Positions 1 through 6,177 of a DNA stretch of 27,235 bases are shown here, in pieces. The notes under the pieces were generated by a model. That model was not told the origin of the DNA. It made no database searches and saw only the letters and a list, made by a program, of their open reading frames with translations. Source of the stretch: a virus; IMG/VR virus record IMGVR_UViG_3300009431_000115, positions 1-27,235 of that record. One strand, written 5' to 3'. A program made the translations under genes and the position numbers. Within the stretch, counting starts at the first letter, position 1; each line of letters begins with the position of its first letter.

Positions 1-273
1 TACGAAATGTTCCTCCGGGATCAAGGATATCGACGACTTCCGGATACTACCCGGGGGGAGGCCTGGAGGGATCGCCGGTATGGGGTCTATCACGTCTGGC
101 AGGGACCCGGGGGGGAGGACGACCGGTTGTACTTGGGATCCCAGGGGTCGATCCTCCGCGGCCGGACTATCTGGGGAGCCGTCCCCGTCCACAAGTATTA
201 TCCCGTCAAAGGGATCGACTTCTATTTCAAACTGGTAGAGAAAAAGGAACGAGAGAGGAGGAAGAAGAGATGA
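1..273 (+). CDS. Hypothetical protein, 5' end uncertain
   Basis: The reading frame is open from base 1, and the first ATG is at position 7. No ribosome binding site can be seen because only six bases precede it, so the gene may begin upstream of the window. The visible part encodes about 88 residues rich in Tyr, Arg and Gly and ends in a very basic tail of Lys, Arg and Glu. I recognise no domain. Its TGA overlaps the ATG of the next gene (ATGA at 270-273), which suggests translational coupling with the sigma-like gene. Function unknown. Confidence 0.55.
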   Translation, partial: YEMFLRDQGYRRLPDTTRGEAWRDRRYGVYHVWQGPGGEDDRLYLGSQGSILRGRTIWGAVPVHKYYPVKGIDFYFKLVEKKERERRKKR

Positions 274-767
274 TTGAAGCCCTGACCGTGTATCGTCAAT
301 TCGAGCCGATGCTATGGAAAGCAGCTCATACTTATTCCCACCGGTTCCCGGGGTCTCCTTCCGACCAGCTGGAGGAGGCCTTCCAGGAGGCCGGTCTGAT
401 CTTCACGAAAGCCCTCCGGGGATACGACCCGGACAAGGGGTCCTTTTGTACCCTCCTGTTCAACTGGTTGACCTTCCTCGGGGGAAGGTCCCAGAAGCGT
501 TCCCTCCGTCAACAGGTCGTCACCGGGTCCATAGCCAACGCGGAGTTCATCCTTCCGTCTTCGTTGCCGGCGCCGGACCGGTCCCTGACCTTCTGGAGCC
601 TGGTCTCGGACTCCTCCCCTCTGGCCCAGAAGATGGTCGATGACTGTATGGCCGGCCGGGTGGATTCCGTCCTCGGACTTCAACAGCTCTACCGGGAGCG
701 CGGGTATCCCTGGAAGAAGATTTACTCAGCCGTCAGGGAGATCCGATCCCTGCTCCGGGAGGTATGA
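270..767 (+). CDS. Sigma-70-like small protein (region 2-like)
   Basis: This 165-residue protein resembles phage-encoded sigma-factor-like proteins. Residues about 8-70 read like sigma region 2: an N-terminal helix, then an acidic stretch LEEAFQEAGLIFTKALRGYD followed by a DPDKGSF turn and an aromatic helix, as in the core-binding and -10-binding helices of sigma-70 proteins. The C-terminal 45 residues could form a region 4-like helix-turn-helix (around LYRERGYPWKKIYSAVREIR), but this is weak. The start is fixed by a purine-rich GAGAGGAGG just upstream and by the ATGA overlap with the preceding gene. Inferred role: redirecting host RNA polymerase to phage promoters. It may instead be a DNA-binding protein that only shares the helical pattern. 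Confidence 0.5.
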   Translation: MIEALTVYRQFEPMLWKAAHTYSHRFPGSPSDQLEEAFQEAGLIFTKALRGYDPDKGSFCTLLFNWLTFLGGRSQKRSLRQQVVTGSIANAEFILPSSLPAPDRSLTFWSLVSDSSPLAQKMVDDCMAGRVDSVLGLQQLYRERGYPWKKIYSAVREIRSLLREV

Positions 768-768
768 T

Positions 769-1083
769 ATGCCGAGGATGGCTCCGAAGTTGAATCAGAG
801 GCAAAAGAGGGAGAGCGTCTCTCTGGAATGGTCCGTGTCCCGGACCGGGACCCTCTTCCAGGACGTCGGGAGGGTCCGGTTGATTCAGTGCGACGAGGTT
901 CCGGGGTGGTTCGTCTTCTCCATCGACGTCCCCGGGGAGCCGCGGTGGGCTCGAGTCACCGGACCTCGGGACATAGCCACCCGGATCCCTCTCCGAGTCC
1001 GTCGTCAACTCACGATCCCCGAGAAGACCTTCCTCCGTCTCCTCCGTCTCAAGTACGGACACGACCTGGAGGGCTCGGCATGA
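769..1083 (+). CDS. Hypothetical protein
   Basis: A 104-residue protein, starting at an ATG one base after the preceding stop with GGGAGGT about six bases upstream. The same frame is open farther upstream, but only this start has a ribosome binding site and fits the tight spacing. The sequence is basic at both ends, with a beta-rich middle (WFVFSIDVPGEPRWARVTG). No known family is recognised. Its stop overlaps the primase start (ATGA at 1080-1083), so it probably sits in one operon with the sigma-like gene and primase. Confidence 0.6.
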   Translation: MPRMAPKLNQRQKRESVSLEWSVSRTGTLFQDVGRVRLIQCDEVPGWFVFSIDVPGEPRWARVTGPRDIATRIPLRVRRQLTIPEKTFLRLLRLKYGHDLEGSA

Positions 1084-1976
1084 GAGCCGAGGAGTTCCTC
1101 CGGGATCACGGTCTCCCCGTCGCGGGACCGGGAGACCGTCACTACAATACCGGCTGGGTTCATACTCCCTGCCCTTTCTGTCGTGGGGTATCTGGGAACC
1201 ATCTCGGCCACGACGGACGGGATCCCTGGATATGTTGGAAGTGCGGACCCCACTCCTCCAGGAAGGTTGTCCGGGAGTTCCTTGGGGTTTCTGCGGCCCA
1301 AGCAGCCAGGGTTGTAGGTCGGTATGGGGGCTCTGGTGGGAGGCTCCGGAAGGACACAAATCAGCCACTCCCGTCCAAATTCCGAGAGGCTCCTCTCCCG
1401 ACCGGGGCCGGAGCTCCCGGGGATCGGCACCTGGCCTACCTCCGGGGTCGGGGATTCCGGGACCCGGAGGGTCTTTGCTCCTCCTGGGGCATCCTCGGAA
1501 CCGGGCCGGCTTCGGAGCTCCCCTGGAGGTTAGTGGCTCCGGTGACGGTGGAAGGCCGGAGGGTCTCCTGGATCTCCCGGGACATGACGGGCCAGGTGGG
1601 AAAGGAGGGGAAGAGATACCTGCCCTGCCCGAAGGAGAAGGAGGCCGAGCCTCACCAAACGGTCCTGTACGGAGGGGACCGGGTTCCTCCCGGGGGTCCC
1701 GTGGTTATCGTGGAGGGGATTATGGATGCGTGGAAGCTGGGGCCGGGAGCCGTCGGGATCCACGGCCAGAAGTGTACTCCCTCTCAGTTGTTGAAGTTGA
1801 TACGGTCCGGAATCCGGAAAGCCGGGGTCTTTCTCGACCCGGACGCGGGGGAGAGCTCGGAGGCTCTATGCTCGGTGCTCTCCGGCGCCGGCCTGGAAGT
1901 GTACGAAATCCGGGCAGATACGGATCCCGGGGACCTGCCGGAGGAGGAGGCTCGAAAAATTATTTCGACTTTTTAG
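1080..1976 (+). CDS. DnaG-like primase (zinc finger + TOPRIM)
   Basis: This 298-residue protein is a compact primase that would lay RNA primers at the phage fork. Residues 31-55 hold a CPFC ... CWKC zinc-binding pair (C31, C34, C52, C55). A TOPRIM domain starts near residue 205, with the acidic motif VVIVEGIMDA (E212) and a later FLDPDAG (D253, D255) that would bind catalytic metal. It is much shorter than cellular DnaG and lacks a recognisable C-terminal helicase-binding domain; the helicase is encoded separately downstream. I chose the ATG at 1080 because it overlaps the preceding stop and the zinc motif follows directly; the longer upstream frame is a shadow. The gene ends inside the first promoter-like element. 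Confidence 0.88.
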   Translation: MRAEEFLRDHGLPVAGPGDRHYNTGWVHTPCPFCRGVSGNHLGHDGRDPWICWKCGPHSSRKVVREFLGVSAAQAARVVGRYGGSGGRLRKDTNQPLPSKFREAPLPTGAGAPGDRHLAYLRGRGFRDPEGLCSSWGILGTGPASELPWRLVAPVTVEGRRVSWISRDMTGQVGKEGKRYLPCPKEKEAEPHQTVLYGGDRVPPGGPVVIVEGIMDAWKLGPGAVGIHGQKCTPSQLLKLIRSGIRKAGVFLDPDAGESSEALCSVLSGAGLEVYEIRADTDPGDLPEEEARKIISTF

Positions 1977-1995
1977 AAAAATCGAATATAATACG
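1960..1995 (+). promoter_or_regulatory. Promoter-like element P1
   Basis: This AT-rich element overlaps the end of the primase gene. It contains AAAAATCG followed by a perfect TATAAT at 1987-1992. The same arrangement (T-rich block, ATTG or A-rich block, AAAATCG, TATAAT-like hexamer) recurs at 5399-5430 and 16954-16983, each time directly upstream of an operon start. No good -35 hexamer is visible; a TTC-containing block lies at a constant distance in all three copies. It would drive the initiator and helicase genes. The assignment is inferred from recurrence and position. Confidence 0.6.
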
Positions 1996-2055
1996 GTATC
2001 GTTTTCTGTAGTAGGAGAAGGAAAGACACCGAGGCTACCGGAGCTGAGGTCATTA

Positions 2056-2096
2056 CCTCCCGGGTTGGGGAGCCTACATCTCTTCAACCCGGGAGG
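2056..2096 (+). promoter_or_regulatory. Strong leader hairpin
   Basis: An 11-bp perfect inverted repeat, CCTCCCGGGTT (2056-2066) and AACCCGGGAGG (2086-2096), can extend inward by about five further pairs including two G-U, leaving a loop of roughly nine bases. It lies in the about 150-base leader between P1 and the first winged-helix gene. No U-run follows directly, but a pyrimidine-only tract does. It could be an attenuator, an RNA stability element or a protein-binding site; it is not a classical intrinsic terminator. Confidence 0.6.
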
Positions 2097-2099
2097 GAG

Positions 2100-2128
2100 C
2101 TCTCTCTTCTCTTCCTTTTTCCCCTTTC
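2100..2128 (+). other. Uninterrupted polypyrimidine tract
   Basis: Twenty-nine consecutive C/T bases lie between the leader hairpin and the ribosome binding site (AGGAGGTGA) of the next gene. Such a tract is unexpected in a genome whose leaders are purine-rich. It might act with the hairpin as a termination or attenuation signal, or as a strand-asymmetric melting element. Together with the hairpin and P1 it accounts for the gene-free stretch 1977-2149. Confidence 0.5.
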
Positions 2129-2149
2129 GCCTATGTAGGAGGTGACCCG

Positions 2150-2518
2150 ATGCCGTTTCCCGCAAAGTCCGTCTTCGATCTACCATCAGACCTTTCCTTT
2201 ACCTCTCTTCTTCCTTATTCCATTATTGAACGTCCAGACCTCTCCGACCGGGAGAAAATCATGCTCGGGGTTTTGCTGGGGTTCCCTTCCTTTCGGTCTG
2301 GGAATGGTTTCTCAGGGAGCAACCAGGACCTGGCTGAGAATGCTGGGTGGAGCTGTTCAAGAAAAGTCAAGAGCGTTCTTTCCTGTCTTCGCCGGGAGGG
2401 ATGGATTCAAGACCACGGGACCCGAGGACAAGGGGTTGGGCGAATTAAGAATCCGGTCAGGAGGACTCAGAAACTGGAGGACGTTTTGTCCGGAGGAGGT
2501 CGTCATGAATCCGTCTGA
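2150..2518 (+). CDS. Winged-helix replication/regulatory protein, short paralog
   Basis: This 122-residue protein has a helix-turn-helix of the type seen at the N terminus of phage replication initiators (HTH_36-like). Residues about 25-100 align by eye with the start of the next gene: a PDL-S-x motif, the shared string GFPSFR, a recognition-helix region, and the shared ending DHGT-G-G-GRIK. It stops where the paralog continues into a linker and C-terminal domain. The start follows a strong TAGGAGGTGA. It overlaps the next gene by 14 bases. It may be a repressor of, or partner for, the initiator; its function is inferred only from similarity and position. Confidence 0.7.
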   Translation: MPFPAKSVFDLPSDLSFTSLLPYSIIERPDLSDREKIMLGVLLGFPSFRSGNGFSGSNQDLAENAGWSCSRKVKSVLSCLRREGWIQDHGTRGQGVGRIKNPVRRTQKLEDVLSGGGRHESV

Positions 2519-3425
2519 AAAAATCACTCCGATCCGTCAAGAAGAAACCGAGCCTTTTTTCCAGATTCCTCAATCCGTCCTCCTCCACCCGGACCTCTCC
2601 TCTACTACCAAATTGGTCTATGCCCTGTTGATGGGTTTCCCCTCCTTCCGGGAGAACGGGGTCTGTTGGGCCAGCAACGGTTACTTTGCCCAGGCTCTCG
2701 GAGTGACGGACCGGACGATCCAGTCCAGCCTTCGGCAGCTCCGGGAGAACGGATTCTTGAAGGACCACGGGACAAAGGGGAAAGGAATCGGAAGGATCAA
2801 GTCGATGCTTGTCCGGGACACCAAAGCGAAAAAAACTTCGTTTCCAAAGCGAAAAAAACTTCGTTTCCTACTAAGTAGAGGAATAGAAATAGATAAAGAG
2901 GGCTCTATCCTTACGGATAGAGAGGAGACCACAGCTCACGCTGTGGTCTCTTCGGGGGATAAATCTTTTGACAAACCGGAGGATCCAAACATGAGAACAT
3001 CCAAACCTCCCGGAGGTCCCCGGAGGGACCGTGCTCCCAAGTTCTCTACCTCTACAAAAAGCAAAGACCCTCCGGGAGGATCTCGCAAGAGTCCCCTGGT
3101 GGAGTATTGGAATAGCCTTCCGGGAGATCAAAGGAAACACAAGACTCCCGGGTCCAAGATATACCAGAAAGCCGCATCCCATCTCCGGAAGATGAAACAG
3201 CCGGGATTCTTCCGGCGGTGCGGGATCGACCGGGGGTGGATGGAGAGCCGGAGGATCCCGGAGAAGGCCCTGGATATGGAATGGACGGAGAATATGATCC
3301 AGCAGGGGTTCCGGGCCTTGGTTGCGGCCGGAGCCCTCGGGTCTCCTCTCTCGGAGACGGTCATCGGCCGGCTGAACGAATCCGATCTCGCAACCCTCCT
3401 CTTCAACCCGCGGTCCCGCAAGTAG
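2505..3425 (+). CDS. Replication initiator-like protein, winged helix + C-terminal domain
   Basis: A 306-residue protein. The N-terminal 110 residues are a winged-helix domain related to the preceding protein (shared GFPSFR and DHGTKGKGIGRIK). A low-complexity basic/Pro/Gly linker follows (about 115-210), then a C-terminal domain beginning near LVEYWNSLPG. This architecture and its place upstream of the helicase fit phage replication initiators, which bind the origin and recruit helicase. The linker is encoded by a 23-bp tandem duplication, then two hairpins. The duplication changes the reading frame: with one copy the gene would stop at a TAG after about 116 residues, close to the 122 residues of its paralog. 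Start ATG follows GGAGGAGGT. Confidence 0.72.
   Translation: MNPSEKITPIRQEETEPFFQIPQSVLLHPDLSSTTKLVYALLMGFPSFRENGVCWASNGYFAQALGVTDRTIQSSLRQLRENGFLKDHGTKGKGIGRIKSMLVRDTKAKKTSFPKRKKLRFLLSRGIEIDKEGSILTDREETTAHAVVSSGDKSFDKPEDPNMRTSKPPGGPRRDRAPKFSTSTKSKDPPGGSRKSPLVEYWNSLPGDQRKHKTPGSKIYQKAASHLRKMKQPGFFRRCGIDRGWMESRRIPEKALDMEWTENMIQQGFRALVAAGALGSPLSETVIGRLNESDLATLLFNPRSRK
2821..2866 (+). repeat. Perfect tandem 23-bp duplication
   Basis: Two identical adjacent 23-base units (2821-2843 and 2844-2866) each begin CCAAAGCG, contain a run of seven A and end CTTCGTTT. Each holds a short CGAA/TTCG inverted pair. The unit length is not a multiple of three, so the two copies are read in different frames within the initiator gene. 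In the second copy the reading phase creates A AAA AAA, a classic -1 slippery heptamer. The copies could be iterons of an origin. Confidence 0.9.
2903..2950 (+). other. Two adjacent perfect hairpins inside the initiator gene
   Basis: Hairpin 1: CTCTATCC (2903-2910), loop TTAC, GGATAGAG (2915-2922). Hairpin 2: GAGACCACAG (2925-2934), six-base loop, CTGTGGTCTC (2941-2950). Both stems are perfect, are separated by two bases, and lie just downstream of the 23-bp repeats in an A/T-rich part of the linker-coding region. Perfect stems are unlikely to be required by the protein sequence, so they probably act as DNA or RNA elements. Confidence 0.75.
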
Positions 3426-3845
3426 ATGTTCCTCGGGTTCCTCTACAACCCGGTCAAGCAGGCCTCCGAGTTTGCTTCCCTCCCGAAGCATCTCCGGGAC
3501 GTCCGGCAACCGGACACTGCCCGGGGGAGGGAAGCCCTCCTCAATCTCATGGATACAATCCGGAGATCCCGACGGGGAGGGAACGAACCGTGGGCCAGGG
3601 AGAAGGCCGCAGGGATCCTCCACCGAGTCAACCTCTGGAGAGCCAACACGAAGGCGCCCGGGATTCTTCCTCCCGGGGTCGAGCTCCTCGAGAGGTACAC
3701 CGACTGGTTGGAGGACAAGCCTCCAGGCCGTCGTCCTCGGACCCTGGACGAAGCCGGACCCGGAACCGGGTCCTGGAAGTGGTTCGTCCGTCAGGAGCTG
3801 GAAGAGCACGTGGGAGAGCCCCTGCCTGACGGTATGTCCTCATGA
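3426..3845 (+). CDS. Hypothetical protein between initiator and helicase
   Basis: A 139-residue protein whose ATG directly follows the initiator stop codon; no separate ribosome binding site is seen, so translation is probably coupled. The sequence is mostly helical and basic, with an Arg/Pro/Gly-rich segment near residue 100, and ends WFVRQELEEHVGEPLP. I recognise no family. Its position between an initiator and a replicative helicase is where phages often encode a helicase loader, but no ATPase motif is present and this idea rests on position alone. The stop overlaps the helicase start (ATGA at 3842-3845). Confidence 0.65.
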   Translation: MFLGFLYNPVKQASEFASLPKHLRDVRQPDTARGREALLNLMDTIRRSRRGGNEPWAREKAAGILHRVNLWRANTKAPGILPPGVELLERYTDWLEDKPPGRRPRTLDEAGPGTGSWKWFVRQELEEHVGEPLPDGMSS

Positions 3846-5392
3846 CGGCCAATATACGCAGAATAGACAACTCTATCGAGCGACGGGTGGCAATCGGGTT
3901 GATAACCGATCCCGTCTTCCTTTCCGGTGCGGAGTCGATGTGGACGGAGGAACAGGTCGACGGTCTCCCGGACTGGCTCCGGCTCGTCGGGGAGTGGAGT
4001 TTTTCCTATTGGAGAAAGTACGGGAAGGCTCCCGGTCGGGATCTGGAGCCGATCTATGAGGCCTGGAGATCGAACGGGTCCCATTCGGAGGAGTCCGCGG
4101 AGATCATCCGGCAGGTCTTCCGATCCCTCTCCCGGGAATATGAGAAGGAAGGAAGAACCAACTCTCAATACCTCCTCGATCAAGCCCACAAGTTCCTCAC
4201 TGAGAGAAGCCTGAAGTTTTTATCGGATCGAGTGCGGGGATTCCTCGAGGACGGGGATCTGTCTGAGGCAGAGGAGCTCGTCTCCGGATGGCGCCGGCCG
4301 GAGCGGATTGCTTCGGTGGGGGGAGATCCTCTGCTGGATCAAGCCGGGTGGGAGGCCGCATACGAGGACGCAACGGATCCCCTCTTCACGTTTCCGGGGA
4401 GTATGGGAGACCTGATCGGTCCGGTGGGCCGAGGGGAGTTTGCCTCCTTCATGGCTCCCGAGAAGAGGGGGAAGACCTGGTGGCTCTTGTACACGGCTCT
4501 CCGGGCTCTGGAGAACCGGTGCCGGGTGGCTTACTTCCAGCTGGGGGACCTGACCCAGGAGCAGGTCTACCGGAGGTTGGGGACGTACCTGGCTGGCCGG
4601 AGTCATATGCGACGTCACTGCGGGGAGCGGTGGATTCCGATTCTGGACTGCGGGATGAACCAGTCCGGGGAGTGCGAAGTCCCTCGGAATCTTCCTTTGG
4701 AGAAAGACGACGGAGGGGAGACAGCCCTCCCTCCGGACGGGAATCTGGAGTGGACTCCCTGTGTCCGGTGTCGGGGGAGGAAGAGGAAGGGAAGGAGACG
4801 GTGGACCGGAGCCTCCTGGCTGAAGAAGATTGACAGGGTCGATCCCCTCCGGTGGGACGAGGCATGGGAGGCTGCGCAAGGATACCGGGAGAGGGTCCGG
4901 GACCGTCTCCGGATGTATTTTGCTTCCAACTACACCCTTCGGGTCTCCGATATGGAGAGGATCCTCGATGGGTGGGAAAGAGAGGACGGGTTTGTCCCGG
5001 ACGTCATAATTGGAGACTACTGGGACCTGATCGTCCCGGAGGATAGCCGGCAGGATTACCGGCATCAGCAGAACGACAACTGGAGCCGGGGGAGAGGGCT
5101 CTCGATGGACCGGAGGGTGGCCCTGATAACAGCAACCCAGGCCGATGCCAAGAGCTACGATGCCCGGGATTTGAAGTCAAAGAATTTCTCCGAGGACAAG
5201 AGAAAGTACGGACACGTGACCCTTGGGATGTGGACCTTGAATCAGACGGTTTCGGAGAAGAAGAGGAGGCTGATGCGGATCGGGAGGCTATTCGTCCGGG
5301 AGGACGAATTTTTTGAAAGGGACTACTCCTATGTGCTCCAGGATCTGTCCTCCGGCCGTCCGTATGTTGGGGGATGGAGGAGGGGTGGTTGA
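3842..5392 (+). CDS. DnaB/gp41-like replicative helicase
   Basis: A 516-residue RecA-fold helicase expected to unwind DNA ahead of the polymerase. The first 150 residues form a helical N-terminal domain like that of DnaB. Walker A is APEKRGKT (205-212), directly after the GRGEFASFMA strand; Walker B is VIIGDYWD (388-395); a later TATQ (near 434) fits the DnaB-family sensor motif H3. An insertion after the Walker A helix carries cysteines 260, 270, 278, 307 and 310, probably a metal-binding knuckle. The start overlaps the preceding gene. The last codons lie within an inverted repeat that flanks promoter-like element P2. Family assignment is firm; loading partners are unknown. Confidence 0.85.
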   Translation: MTANIRRIDNSIERRVAIGLITDPVFLSGAESMWTEEQVDGLPDWLRLVGEWSFSYWRKYGKAPGRDLEPIYEAWRSNGSHSEESAEIIRQVFRSLSREYEKEGRTNSQYLLDQAHKFLTERSLKFLSDRVRGFLEDGDLSEAEELVSGWRRPERIASVGGDPLLDQAGWEAAYEDATDPLFTFPGSMGDLIGPVGRGEFASFMAPEKRGKTWWLLYTALRALENRCRVAYFQLGDLTQEQVYRRLGTYLAGRSHMRRHCGERWIPILDCGMNQSGECEVPRNLPLEKDDGGETALPPDGNLEWTPCVRCRGRKRKGRRRWTGASWLKKIDRVDPLRWDEAWEAAQGYRERVRDRLRMYFASNYTLRVSDMERILDGWEREDGFVPDVIIGDYWDLIVPEDSRQDYRHQQNDNWSRGRGLSMDRRVALITATQADAKSYDARDLKSKNFSEDKRKYGHVTLGMWTLNQTVSEKKRRLMRIGRLFVREDEFFERDYSYVLQDLSSGRPYVGGWRRGG

Positions 5393-5456
5393 TCTTTTTT
5401 CGGGAGATTGAAAAAATCGGCTATCGTATAGTTGAAGACGATAGGAAAGATCAACC
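5387..5456 (+). promoter_or_regulatory. Promoter-like element P2 inside nested inverted repeats
   Basis: The core is ATTGAAAAAATCGG followed by TATCGT (5422-5427), the second copy of the P1/P3 element. It lies between the arms of an 11-bp perfect inverted repeat, GGTTGATCTTT (5387-5397) and AAAGATCAACC (5446-5456). A second, inner repeat CTATCGT (5421-5427) and ACGATAG (5438-5444) overlaps the -10-like hexamer. The inner repeat could be an operator. About 25 bases downstream lies the AGAGGAGG ribosome binding site of the next gene. Confidence 0.6.
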
Positions 5457-5480
5457 AACCCACCCAGAGGAGGAAAAACC

Positions 5481-6170
5481 ATGGCAAAGAAGGACAACGG
5501 CAAGATCACGAGGAAGGACCTGGCGGGGACGGCCGAGGACCTTAACAAGGTGCTGAGGCTGTATCCTCCCATCGGACTCCTGGAGGGGGAGGAGTACCCT
5601 CCGGAGGATGAGCTGAAGGAGAAGACGCAGGAGGAGATCGACGAGGTTGTGGATGCTCTCCTGAAGAAGGCCGAGCCGAAAAAACTGAAGGAGTCAGAAC
5701 TCCGGGAGAGGATCCTCCTGGAGTCCGACCAGCTGATGGACAGTGACGACGTCCGGCCGAACACCCGGAAGGTCGTCCAGCTCCTGATCGCAGAGTCCAA
5801 GGCTCCGAAGGAGGACCCGGAACCGGCTCCGGCCGAGCCCGCTCCCGAGCCGGAGAAGAAGGAGAAGAAGGAGAAGAAGGAGAAGAAGGAGAAGAAGGAG
5901 AAGAAGGAGAAGGAGACCAAGCCCAAGAAGAACCTCCCGGCACCTCTCCGCCGGTTCACCCGTCAACAGGCATTCGCAGACGCAATCCGGACCAAGCCGA
6001 TGACGGACGAGGAGCTGGTTGCGGCCGCAGACGAGCTCTATGCGGAAAAGAACGGGGGGAAGTTCAACCCGAAGGAGGCCAAGTGGGCCCACAAGATGGG
6101 GATGTCCCTCCTGGTGGCTCTGGATCTCGTGGACACGGATGCCGAGGGGAAAATCCGGTACAGGGGCTGA
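5481..6170 (+). CDS. Hypothetical protein with Lys/Glu repeat linker
   Basis: A 229-residue protein in three parts. The N-terminal 115 residues are acidic and helical. A linker of Pro/Ala/Glu followed by seven KKE-type triplets comes next, and then a basic C-terminal domain of about 85 residues (starting near RRFTRQQAFADAI) that could be a small winged helix. The linker is built from a 9-bp DNA repeat. It is the first gene after P2 and has a strong AGAGGAGG. No family recognised. A flexible charged linker between two domains is common in DNA-associated phage proteins. Confidence 0.75.
   Translation: MAKKDNGKITRKDLAGTAEDLNKVLRLYPPIGLLEGEEYPPEDELKEKTQEEIDEVVDALLKKAEPKKLKESELRERILLESDQLMDSDDVRPNTRKVVQLLIAESKAPKEDPEPAPAEPAPEPEKKEKKEKKEKKEKKEKKEKETKPKKNLPAPLRRFTRQQAFADAIRTKPMTDEELVAAADELYAEKNGGKFNPKEAKWAHKMGMSLLVALDLVDTDAEGKIRYRG
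5853..5912 (+). repeat. GAGAAGAAG microsatellite, 6 full copies
   Basis: Six exact copies of the 9-bp unit GAGAAGAAG plus six further bases encode the Lys/Glu linker of the surrounding gene. The unit is a multiple of three, so copy-number change would alter linker length without breaking the frame. Confidence 0.95.
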
Positions 6171-6177
6171 AGCTGAA

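Larger units (their letters stand above)
2815..2960. other. Candidate replication origin within the initiator gene
   Basis: Tandem repeats, an A/T-rich stretch and paired hairpins cluster in the part of the initiator gene that encodes the linker between the DNA-binding and C-terminal domains. Phage lambda and several other phages place their origin iterons inside the initiator gene in the same way. There are only two repeat units, fewer than in typical iteron arrays, so this is an inference from position and structure. Confidence 0.35.

Noticed and set aside
2871-3809. Minus-strand frame of 312 codons opposite initiator and next gene
   Set aside because: Spans two well-supported sense genes and shows only Pro/Gly/Leu-rich sequence.
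5853-5912. 9-bp repeat array considered as CRISPR or an iteron set
   Set aside because: Units are contiguous with no spacers and encode an in-frame Lys/Glu linker; it is a coding microsatellite.
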